Source: Rubrivivax sp. (GTDB taxonomy: Bacteria > Pseudomonadota > Gammaproteobacteria > Burkholderiales > Burkholderiaceae_C). From it: 52,443 bases of DNA. Each line of letters begins with the position of its first letter. Position 1 is the stretch's first letter. A program made the position numbers and the translations under genes. The notes under the pieces are model-generated. The model was not told the DNA's origin. It searched no databases and saw nothing but the letters and a program-made list of their open reading frames with translations. The DNA lies in assembly GCA_026785885.1 (NCBI GenBank), contig JAJAZC010000034.1:1-52443 (forward strand), read 5' to 3'. Shown in pieces: positions 27,417 to 39,358 of this stretch.

Positions 27417-28424
27417 CTACACCGGCTGCACCACCAGCCGCCCCTGCTGCGCCGCCAGCCCGCGTGCCAACAGGCTGGTGGCCGCGTAGACGGCCGCAAT
27501 CGTCGGCGTCGGCGTGGCGGTGATCTGGCCGAGCTCGATCACCGCGCCGACCAGGGCTTCGAGCTCCAGCGCGCGGCCGGCTTCGACGTCCTGCAGCATG
27601 CTGGTCTTGTGCGCACCCACCGCTTCGGCGCCGGCGATGCGCTGCTCCAGACTGATCTTGAAGCGCACGCCCAGCGCTTCGGCCACGGCCTGCGCCTCAG
27701 CCATCATCGTCGCGGCCAGTGCGCGCGTAAGCGGGTAGCGGCAGATGTCCTGCAGCGTCGCGTGGGTCAAAGCGCTGATCGGATTGAAGCTCAGGTTGCC
27801 CCACAGCTTGACCCACAGCTCGCTGCGGATGTCGCGCGCAATTAGCGCCTTGAAGCCGGCCTGCATGAAGGCCTGGCTCAGTGCTTCGATGCGCGGCGTG
27901 CGCTCGCCGCTGGGCTCGCCCAGGCTGAAGCGGTTGCCCTCGATCAGCTTGACGACGCCTGGCGCCACCAGCTCGGCGGCCGGGTAGACGACGCTGCCGA
28001 TGATGCGGCGCGGCTCGATGGCTGCAGCGATTGCGCCGTCGGGATCGACAGCGCGCACCGGGCGGCCTTCATGCGCGCCGGGCAGAGCGTGGAAGTACCA
28101 CCACGGCACGCCGTTAATCATCGTGACCACCATCGTGTCGGGGCCGAAAAGCGCCGGCAGCTCGCCCATCACGTCGCGCAGCTGGTGCGCCTTGAGCGTG
28201 ATCAGCACCGCGTCCTGCGGACCGGCCTCGGCCATGTGCTGCACGGCGCGCACGCCTGCCGCGTGCTGCTCGGTGCCGTCGTCCAGCAGCAGCTTGAAGC
28301 CGTTGCTGTTGATCGCCTCCAGGTTGCGCCGGCGCGCAATGAAGATGACCTGCTGGCCAGCCAGCGCCAGCCGCGTGCCCAGATAACCGCCGATGGCACC
28401 GGCACCGACGATGGCGATCTTCAT
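27417..28424 (-). CDS. 2-dehydropantoate 2-reductase family protein
   Basis: 'MKIAIVGAGAIGGYLGTRLALAGQQVIFIAR...ALIARDIRSELWVKLWGNLSFNPISALTHATL'. Confidence 0.9.
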   Translation of the reverse strand: MKIAIVGAGAIGGYLGTRLALAGQQVIFIARRRNLEAINSNGFKLLLDDGTEQHAAGVRAVQHMAEAGPQDAVLITLKAHQLRDVMGELPALFGPDTMVVTMINGVPWWYFHALPGAHEGRPVRAVDPDGAIAAAIEPRRIIGSVVYPAAELVAPGVVKLIEGNRFSLGEPSGERTPRIEALSQAFMQAGFKALIARDIRSELWVKLWGNLSFNPISALTHATLQDICRYPLTRALAATMMAEAQAVAEALGVRFKISLEQRIAGAEAVGAHKTSMLQDVEAGRALELEALVGAVIELGQITATPTPTIAAVYAATSLLARGLAAQQGRLVVQPV

Positions 28425-28445
28425 GCCGACCTCATGTGGTCCTGG

Positions 28446-29957
28446 TCAGCCTTCACCGGGCCGCGATTTGCCGCTGAGGCCTGCGCGCACACGCCCCACC
28501 AGCGGCCACACCAGCAACACGATGGCCAGCGCAAAGATGCTGCCCACCAACGGGTTGGACCAGAAGATAGACAGCGAACCTTGCGACAGCAGCATGGATT
28601 GGCGGAAGCTGGCTTCGGCCATGTCGCCCAGCACCAAAGCCAGCACCAGCGGCGCCATCGGGTAGCGCAATTTCTTGAACAGATATCCCAGCACACCGAA
28701 GACCAGCATCGTCGCGACGTCGAACAGGCTGCTGTGCACCGTGTACGCGCCGATGGCGCAGATCACGATGATGACCGGCGCAATCACCGCAAACGGAATG
28801 CGCAGGATCGCGGCCCACCAGGGCACCGTGGTCAGCACGACGATGAGACCGACGATGTTGCCCAGGTACATGCTGGCAATCAGACCCCAGACGAAGTCCT
28901 TCTGCTCGATGAACAACATCGGTCCGGGTTGCAGGCCCCAGATCAAAAGGCCGCCCAACAGCACAGCAGCGGTCGGCGAGCCGGGGATGCCCAACGTCAA
29001 CATCGGCAGCAGTGCCGAAGTGCCCGCTGCGTGGGCTGCGGTTTCCGGTGCGATGACGCCTTGGATGTCGCCCTTGCCGAAGTTTTGCGGGTTGGCCGAC
29101 ATGCGCCGCGCCATGCCGTAGCTCATGAAAGAAGCCGGCGTGGCGCCACCCGGCGTGATGCCCATCCAGCAGCCGATGGCGGTTGAGCGCAGAAAGGTCT
29201 TCCAGTGCTTGGCAATGTCCTTCCAGGTCTGCAGCACGACGCCGAAGCTGATGCGCGCGGACTTGCCCTTGAACGCGAGGCCCTCCTCCATCGTCAACAG
29301 AATTTCGCCGATGCCGAACAGCCCAATCACGGCGATCAGGAAGTCGAAGCCCTTGAGCAGCTCCGGCGATCCGTAGGTCATGCGCAGCGTGCCGGTCACG
29401 CTGTCCATGCCGACGGCAGCGAGTGCAAAGCCCAGCATCATCGCGGCCAGCGTCTTGGCAGCCGGCTCCTTGCTCATGCCGACGAAGCTGCAGAAGGTCA
29501 GCAGCTGCACCGCAAAGAACTCTGCCGGCCCGAACTTCAGTGCAAAGCGCGCCAACAGCGGCGCCAGGAAAGTTATCAACACCACCGCAAACAGTGCGCC
29601 GACGAAGGACGACGTGAAAGCCGCCGTCAGTGCCTGCGCAGCCTTGCCCTGCTGCGCCATCGGATAACCGTCGAACGTGGTGGCCACACTCCACGGCTCA
29701 CCGGGAATGTTGAACAGGATCGACGTGATGGCGCCGCCGAACAGCGCACCCCAGTAGATGCAGCTCAGCATGATGATGGCCGAGGTCGGGTTCATGCTGA
29801 AGGTCAGCGGCAGCAGGATCGCAATGCCGTTGGCACCGCCCAAGCCCGGCAGCACGCCGATCAGCACACCCAACGTGATGCCGATCAACATGAACATCAG
29901 GTTGGGCAGCGTGGCCGCGACGGCAAAGCCGTGTGCGAGGTTGCTGAGCTCGTCCAT
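28446..29957 (-). CDS. tctA: Tripartite tricarboxylate transporter permease TctA
   Basis: 'GITLGVLIGVLPGLGGANGIAILLPLTFSMNPTSAIIMLSCIYWGALFGGAITSILFNIPGEP'. Confidence 0.94.
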   Translation of the reverse strand: MDELSNLAHGFAVAATLPNLMFMLIGITLGVLIGVLPGLGGANGIAILLPLTFSMNPTSAIIMLSCIYWGALFGGAITSILFNIPGEPWSVATTFDGYPMAQQGKAAQALTAAFTSSFVGALFAVVLITFLAPLLARFALKFGPAEFFAVQLLTFCSFVGMSKEPAAKTLAAMMLGFALAAVGMDSVTGTLRMTYGSPELLKGFDFLIAVIGLFGIGEILLTMEEGLAFKGKSARISFGVVLQTWKDIAKHWKTFLRSTAIGCWMGITPGGATPASFMSYGMARRMSANPQNFGKGDIQGVIAPETAAHAAGTSALLPMLTLGIPGSPTAAVLLGGLLIWGLQPGPMLFIEQKDFVWGLIASMYLGNIVGLIVVLTTVPWWAAILRIPFAVIAPVIIVICAIGAYTVHSSLFDVATMLVFGVLGYLFKKLRYPMAPLVLALVLGDMAEASFRQSMLLSQGSLSIFWSNPLVGSIFALAIVLLVWPLVGRVRAGLSGKSRPGEG

Positions 29958-30111
29958 ACGTCAGGCCAGCCCGGCCGCCCAAAGGGCCTGACACGCCCCG
30001 TCGGGGGGCTGAGACCCGCGGCTCCAAGTCCGCCTGCGCGGACCTGGACGGGCCGAAGGCCGCGCGACTCCGGCGCGCGGTAGCGGACGCAGAAAGTGTG
30101 GAAGCCGCATC

Positions 30112-30678
30112 TCAGAGCCCCAGAAGCCTCTCCAGCGGGCCCTTGGCCAACGGCACGAGGAACCAGCGCTCGAAGACCAGGAAAAACAGCAGCGGCACGC
30201 CCAGCGCCACCGGCAACAACACCGGCCAGCGGTAGCGGCCGTGTTTGCGCATGAAGTAGCCGATCAACAGCGCTGACGCGACGTAGATGCCCAGCACGAC
30301 GATGGCGCCGACGTAGATCACGATCGGCACCAGCACCGACACCACCATCGCGACTTGGCTGCGCTCGGCAAACACCGTGTCGTCCCGGCGCCAGCGCAGC
30401 AGCTGGCGAACGAAGATGCTGCCGCTGGCCGCCACCAGGATCAGGCCGATGTAGAACGGAAAGTAGCCCGAGCGCGGGCCGTCTTCGGCCCAGCCGATGC
30501 CCACGCGCAGGCTGTCGGCGACCACCGCAATGCCGATGGCCAGCAGCAGCGCTGAGACGGCCAGCTCGGGCCCGCGGGCACGCCAGGTGGCCGGGTCAGG
30601 GGCAGGGGCAGGGGCCGCGTCAGAGGCAGCGGCTGGCCTGCCGTCGCCGCCCACCTTGCTGCCCCCCCCGCCGCTCAT
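30112..30678 (-). CDS. tctB: Tripartite tricarboxylate transporter TctB family protein
   Basis: Four-TM small protein between tctA and tctC; ATGA overlap with tctC. Confidence 0.88.
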   Translation of the reverse strand: MSGGGGSKVGGDGRPAAASDAAPAPAPDPATWRARGPELAVSALLLAIGIAVVADSLRVGIGWAEDGPRSGYFPFYIGLILVAASGSIFVRQLLRWRRDDTVFAERSQVAMVVSVLVPIVIYVGAIVVLGIYVASALLIGYFMRKHGRYRWPVLLPVALGVPLLFFLVFERWFLVPLAKGPLERLLGL

Positions 30679-31766
30679 TGCGCGATGAAACCGGCGTCGC
30701 GCATCAGGGTGCGGTGCAACTGCTCGTTGCGGCCCAGCCAGTCGAAGAACTCCTTGCCGGACAGCGCCGTGTCGTTGAAAGCGCCCTTGGCCAGAAAGTC
30801 CCTCCACTCGGGCAGCGCGCGCACTTTGGCAAACAGGTCCAGATAGAACTTCACCTGGTCAGGCGCCACACCCGGCGGCATGAAGATGCCGCGCAGCATC
30901 AGGTAGTCAGCCGGCAGCCCGGCCGACGCGCAAGGCGGCACGCTGGCCCAGCTTTGCGTGCCTGTGAGCACGGCCTTGTAGGGCATGGGCTGCTTGTCGA
31001 AGACGCACAACGGGCGCAGCTTGCCGGCGCGCCAGTGCGACTCAGCCTCGATCGGGTTGTTGACCGTGGAGTCGATGTGCTTGCCCACCAACTGCACCGC
31101 CACCTCGCCGCCGCCTTTATACGGGATGTAGGTCAGCTTTTTGCCGGCGGCTTTCTCGATCATCACGGTGATGATCTGGTCTTCTTGTTTGGAGCCGGTG
31201 CCGCCCATCTTCATGCTCTTGTCGGCACCGCCGCGCACCGCGTCGACATACGCCTTGGCGGTCTTGTGCGGCGATTCCTCGTTGACCCACAGCACGAACT
31301 GGTCGAGCGCCAGCATCTGTACCGGCGTCAGATCACGCCAATTAAAAGGCACGCCGGTGGCCAGCGGCGTGGTGAACAGGTTGGACAGCGTGATGACGAT
31401 CTTGTGCGCGTTGCCCTTGTCGCCTTTGACATCGAGAAAGCCCTCGGCTCCCGCACCGCCGGACCGGTTGACAACGATGATCGGCTGCTTCGTCAGGTTG
31501 TTCTTGGCGGCCACGCCCTGGATGAAGCGGGCCATCTGGTCGGCACCGCCGCCGGTGCCGGCCGGCACCACGAACTCGATCGGTTTGGTCGGCTCCCAGG
31601 CATGCGCCATCGGTGGCGCGGCTCCCAAGGCTGCAGCGGCCAGCAGCAACGCTGCTGCAGTGCCGTGGCGCTGGCGCTGGCGCTGGCGCTGCAGCAAAGA
31701 AGCCGCTAGCTGGCCCGAAAAACCCGCGCGAATAGCAGGCGCAATAGTAGGCAAAGTCCAACGCAT
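30675..31766 (-). CDS. tctC: Tripartite tricarboxylate transporter substrate-binding protein
   Basis: 'PIEFVVPAGTGGGADQMARFIQGVAAKNNLTKQPIIVVNRSGGAGAEGFLDVKGDKGNAHKI'. Confidence 0.92.
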   Translation of the reverse strand: MRWTLPTIAPAIRAGFSGQLAASLLQRQRQRQRHGTAAALLLAAAALGAAPPMAHAWEPTKPIEFVVPAGTGGGADQMARFIQGVAAKNNLTKQPIIVVNRSGGAGAEGFLDVKGDKGNAHKIVITLSNLFTTPLATGVPFNWRDLTPVQMLALDQFVLWVNEESPHKTAKAYVDAVRGGADKSMKMGGTGSKQEDQIITVMIEKAAGKKLTYIPYKGGGEVAVQLVGKHIDSTVNNPIEAESHWRAGKLRPLCVFDKQPMPYKAVLTGTQSWASVPPCASAGLPADYLMLRGIFMPPGVAPDQVKFYLDLFAKVRALPEWRDFLAKGAFNDTALSGKEFFDWLGRNEQLHRTLMRDAGFIAQ

Positions 31767-31945
31767 GTCATCTCCTGGAACAACGTGAGTCACATGGAAG
31801 GGCCGCATCGTCGGGCCGACGGTGCTGTGCGCACAGCCGCTTTACAGCGATTTACAGCTGGCCGGCAAGCGCTTAACTCTAGGGTGGGGTGCGGCTTGCA
31901 GCCACACGGTGTTTGTGCTGATACACAAGCGACGGCTTGGCGCCG

Positions 31946-33484
31946 TCAGACCAGCCCCAGCTTCTGCGCCAGGCCGATGCGCTGCAGCTTACCGGTGGCG
32001 CCCTTGGGAATCTCGTCCATGAAAAGAATCTTCTTCGGCACCTTGTAGTCGGCCACACGCTGGCCAACAAAGGCCTGCAACTCGCGCTCTGTCACTGCCA
32101 GCCCTTCGCGCAGCACGACGCAGGCCGCTACCTCCTCACCGAGCTTGTCGTGCGGCATGCCGAAGCACACCACCTGCGCCACCGCCGGGTGGTCCATCAA
32201 CACTTCGTCGACCTCGCGCGGGCTGATCTTTTCGCCACCGCGGTTGATGATCTCCTTCAGCCGGCCGGTGATGCTGATGTAGCCGCCTTCATCCATCACG
32301 CCCTGGTCGCCGGTGCGAAACCAGCTGCTCGCGTCGCCGGAGGTAAATGCTTCGGCATTGGCCTGCGCATTGTTTTCGTAGCCGGCCGTAACGTTGGCGC
32401 CGCGGATCACGATCTCACCGGTGTTGGCGAGCCCGGTGCCGCGCGGCAGCAGCGTGCCGTCCCCGGCCATGATGACCACCTCGGGCCCCGCAGCCAGTCC
32501 CACGGTGCCGGGTTTGCGTGTGCCGGGCGGCAGCGGGTTGCTGGCCATCTGGTGCGTGGCTTCGGTCATGCCGTAGGACTCGATCAACGGCGCGCCGAAG
32601 ATTGCTTCGGCCTCGCGGATGACCTGCGGCGGCATGCTCGATGACGACGAGCGCATGAAGCGCAGCGGGTGTCGCCGAATAACGTCCAGGTTCTTCGGCG
32701 CGCGCGATGCGATCGCCTGGTGCATGGTCGGCACCGCCGTGAACCAGGTGGGTCTGGCTTCGTCCATCCAGCCGAAGAATTTCAGTGCGTTGAAGCCCGG
32801 GGTGCAGAAGACCTGCGAGCCAGCAGCCAGCGGCGCCAACACGCCGGCAATGAGGCCGTGGATGTGGAACAGCGGCATGATGTTCAAGCCGCAGTCGTCG
32901 GGGCGGAACATCAGCGTGTTGCGGATGTTCTGCGCGCTGGCGGCCAGATTGCGCTGGCTCAGCGGCACGATCTTCGGCCGTGACGTGGTGCCCGACGTGT
33001 GCAGCAGCATCGACACGTCGTCGGGCTCGGCCAGTCCACCCTGCGTCGTCGGCGCACCGGGCTGCAGATTGAGGCGGAAGGCCCCAGCGCCGGCCTGCAC
33101 ATCGGGCAGCAACTCGATCAGCCGCACGCCCAGCTTGAGGGCGGCAGCCACCGCGGGCGTTGCGCTGCCCTGTTCGACGATCAGCGCCTTGGCCTTGAGG
33201 TCGGCCAGGTAGAACTCGAACTCGTCGGCGCGGTAAGCCGGGTTCAGCGGCGCGCTGGTCACGCCGCTGGCGCAGGCGATAAAGCAGCTGGCCATCTCTG
33301 GCCCGTTGGGCAACACGATGGCCACGCGGTCGTTGCGGCCGATGCCGACACTGTTAAGTGCGGCCAACGTGGCAGCGATCAGTTGCCGCAGTGCGCCAAA
33401 AGTCAGCGGCGTACGGTTAGGGGCCGACAGCGCCGGTGCCGTATCGGCCCCGGCCGCGAGCAATTCATGCAACACCAGTTTCAT
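31946..33484 (-). CDS. AMP-dependent acyl-CoA synthetase/ligase
   Basis: 'MLLHTSGTTSRPKIVPLSQRNL', 'SYGMTEATHQM', 'GYISITGRLKEIINRGGEKISPREVDEVL', C-terminal 'PKGATGKLQR'. Confidence 0.92.
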   Translation of the reverse strand: MKLVLHELLAAGADTAPALSAPNRTPLTFGALRQLIAATLAALNSVGIGRNDRVAIVLPNGPEMASCFIACASGVTSAPLNPAYRADEFEFYLADLKAKALIVEQGSATPAVAAALKLGVRLIELLPDVQAGAGAFRLNLQPGAPTTQGGLAEPDDVSMLLHTSGTTSRPKIVPLSQRNLAASAQNIRNTLMFRPDDCGLNIMPLFHIHGLIAGVLAPLAAGSQVFCTPGFNALKFFGWMDEARPTWFTAVPTMHQAIASRAPKNLDVIRRHPLRFMRSSSSSMPPQVIREAEAIFGAPLIESYGMTEATHQMASNPLPPGTRKPGTVGLAAGPEVVIMAGDGTLLPRGTGLANTGEIVIRGANVTAGYENNAQANAEAFTSGDASSWFRTGDQGVMDEGGYISITGRLKEIINRGGEKISPREVDEVLMDHPAVAQVVCFGMPHDKLGEEVAACVVLREGLAVTERELQAFVGQRVADYKVPKKILFMDEIPKGATGKLQRIGLAQKLGLV

Positions 33485-33558
33485 CGCGTGTGGGCTCCAT
33501 CGGCCCCTGGGGCGCCTAGGTGATAGCTCCGTCGGAGCTGCGTTGCAAAGCAATCCGC

Positions 33559-34656
<1,098 letters not shown>

Positions 34657-34769
34657 GGGCTTCGTAACTCCGGTGACGTGTACAGCAGCGCTGGTTCAGC
34701 GATGCAGTCTATCGAAGCTCTGCGTGACCGCGCTGCCGCCGCTGCTCCAGACCTGCCATTCGCTCATTC

Positions 34770-36249
34770 GTAAGCGGCCAGCGACACCACCTTGACGAAT
34801 GGTGTGTCGCTTATGCGGTCGACGAGATCAGTCGTGTGGCTGCCAGAGATGCGGCAGCAGTTCGTCGATGCGGCTGTTCAGGTGCGTTGGCAGCCGGGTA
34901 AGCACGTCCTTGAGGTGGGCCCACGGGTCATGCCCGATGAGCTTGGCTGATTGCACCAGGCTCATGACCACGGCCGCACGTTGGCCGGCCAGTTCACTGC
35001 CGGCGAACAACCAGGCCTTGCGGCTCATCGCCCACGGCCGCATCACATTCTCGATGTGGTTGTTGTCCACCGGCACCCTGCCGTCGTGCAGATGCGCCGT
35101 CAACGCGATCTTGTCTGGCGCATCGCCAGCCGCGCGTCGGCCGTCAACGCTTGTACCTCGCGCTCGACGCGGTAGATCAGCGCGATGCGCTGCACCGCCT
35201 GCAGCGCCACAGGGCTCTGGTTAACCTTGATCAACTCGTCGAACTTGCGCCTCGAGTGGACCAGACAGCCTGCAGCCGTTCGGTCGTCTTGCCTGAGCAC
35301 GCTGCTCATAGCCCTTGAACTCGTCGCGCACCAGCGTGCCCGCCCAGCCGCGCAGGAACGCCGTCGGATATTTCGCCCCCGGCCGACGCAGAAGTCGTAC
35401 GCCACACCGGGCTGCGCATCGAAGCCGCCTCGCGCATAGACCCAGACCTAAGCTCGTCTCGTCTTGCCCGCCTTCGGGTCCAGCATGTGCACGTTCGAGC
35501 GTGCGTCGATGGCCTCTTGCCGTTTGTACGGCAGGGGACTCGACGAAGCGGCTCACCAACGTGTGCGCTATGAGCGCCTGCAGCGGGCATGCCGCTGTCG
35601 ATGATCTGCGGCTCGACCGGCTCTTGCACCAGTATTTGGCAGCACCGGCAGGCCCACTTGCCGCGAATGTGGCGGTGCACGAAGAACCGGGCGGGATGAT
35701 GTCCAGCTGCTCGTTCACGTCCTCGCCCACGCGCTGCATCGGCTGGCCGCAGTCGGCCGTCGGGCAGCTGGTGTTCTCGGGCTCGTGGTGATGCTCGACG
35801 CGCTTCAGGTAATCAGGCAGTGCTTGTCGCTTGGGCAAGCGCTTGGGCTCAACCGGCGGCGGTGTCGGCGCTGTTGTGGATGTAGCGGCCTGCGCTTGCA
35901 GCGCTTCGAGTCGCGCTTGCAGGCTCGCCTCATCGGCCGCCAGCGTCTCCTCGAACAACTGGCGCTGCTCGTCGTTCATCGCCTCGGTGCGGGCTGCAAA
36001 CTTCCACGCCCTCAGCCGCGCCAGCGCGAACGTGATGCGCCGGGTCTTGGCGTCCTTCAACGTGATGGCTCGGTCGCGCTCGGTGATCTGCTGGCTTTGC
36101 GCGGCGATTCGTTGGCACTGCGCATTGATCTGCGCAAACATCTGCGCGGCCACTTCGGCCAGCGCCGCAGGGCTCCGGCCGTGCAGGTCCTGAGCCTTGA
36201 ATTGCGGCGCTGTGAATGCGCGCGCTTGTGTCCCGTCCCGCGTGCTCAT
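34770..36249 (-). pseudogene. Degraded IS66-family transposase remnant with one end (GTAAGCGG at 34770)
   Basis: Fragments in several frames: N-part 'DYLKRVEHHHEPENTSCPTADCGQPMQRVGEDVNEQLDIIPP', middle 'DDRTAAGCLVHSRRKFDELIKVNQSPVALQAVQRIALIYRVEREVQ', C-part 'DGRVPVDNNHIENVMRPWAMSRKAWLFAGSELAGQRAAVVMSLVQSAKLIGHDPWAHLKDVLTRLP'. Confidence 0.9.
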
Positions 36250-36332
36250 TTCCCCCTTCGCAGTTGGCCGCTGTTCCAAGCACGGGAGGTAATGCTGGCA
36301 CTGAGTGAGTCAATTGCACCGGAGCAGTCCTG

Positions 36333-36822
36333 ATGAGCAAAGGCAATCTGCTGTCGTTCGAAATCGGCAGCACGCGGTGCGACTGGACCTACGACGCGAT
36401 GAACCGCGTGTTGACCGAAGGCCAGGGCGCTGCCGTTGATCTGAGCTTGGAGTACGCGCTCGGTCTGCTGAAGAAGACCACCGACGCCAGCGGCCGGGTG
36501 GCCGAGCACACCGTGTTCGACTCACTGGGCCGCGTCAAGCAAACACAGGTGCGCCAGGCCGGCGTGCTTAAGAGCACGAGCGATAGCGCCTACGACACCG
36601 CCGGCCGGCTGGCCAGCGTTGCCGATTCGGTCTCGGGCGGTTTGAGCTACACCTACGACCAGCGCTTCGATGCCGTGGCTTCAGAGACCTCATAGTGGGG
36701 TGGCAAACCCGGCTGCCGCACAACAGGTCGGCTTCGACTACGACGGCGCGGATCGCCGCGCCAGGCTTACCCTGGCGAACGGCATCAGCCTGGACTACGC
36801 TTGGGACGATGCAGACTAGCTC
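36333..36822 (+). pseudogene. RHS-repeat protein fragment
   Basis: 'CDWTYDAMNRVLTEGQG', 'TTDASGRVAEHTVFDSLGRVKQTQ', 'DSAYDTAGRLASVADSVSGGLSYTYDQRF' then after the stop 'VGFDYDGADRRARLTLANGISLDYAWDDAD'; stop-interrupted, no N-terminus. Confidence 0.85.
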
Positions 36823-36867
36823 GGCGGCATCACCTGCAAACTGGCGCGCGCGACGGCGGCGTCGCTG

Positions 36868-37068
36868 GTGTTGGCCATCGCACTGGTCCTGCTCGTTCCG
36901 ACGTTGATGTGGGCCGGGTTGCTCTGGGGCTTGGCCGTGGACGGGTTCGAAGCCTTTACGGCCGAAGCCGTGCTGGTGGCGACGGCAAACTTCATCGTGC
37001 ACGGCGGCGGCTATGCGCTGACGCTGGCCTGCCTCGTTGGCCCGCTGGCTTGGGCCGGACGCTTCTGA
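36868..37068 (+). CDS. Small two-TM membrane protein downstream of RHS remnant
   Basis: MLAIALVLLVPTLMWAGLLWGLAVDGFEAFTAEAVLVATANFIVHGGGYALTLACLVGPLAWAGRF; two hydrophobic segments. Confidence 0.4.
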   Translation: MLAIALVLLVPTLMWAGLLWGLAVDGFEAFTAEAVLVATANFIVHGGGYALTLACLVGPLAWAGRF

Positions 37069-37122
37069 TCGCTCACTCGTAGGTCGGGCCATGGCCCTCG
37101 CACCGATCCTAGAATCAGCCGC

Positions 37123-39255
<2,133 letters not shown>

Positions 39256-39358
39256 AGACACCGGGCGCAGCGGGTCGCCCCGCCCAGCCACCATTTTTGA
39301 TGCACCCGTCGTCCGCAGATCGGTTTGTTTGCAGATGTGCAGGGCGAACAATCGGGGC

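Noticed and set aside
34770-36249. Intact IS66 element
   Set aside because: Transposase is in several frames, tnpA/tnpB are absent and only one terminal GTAAGCGG was found.
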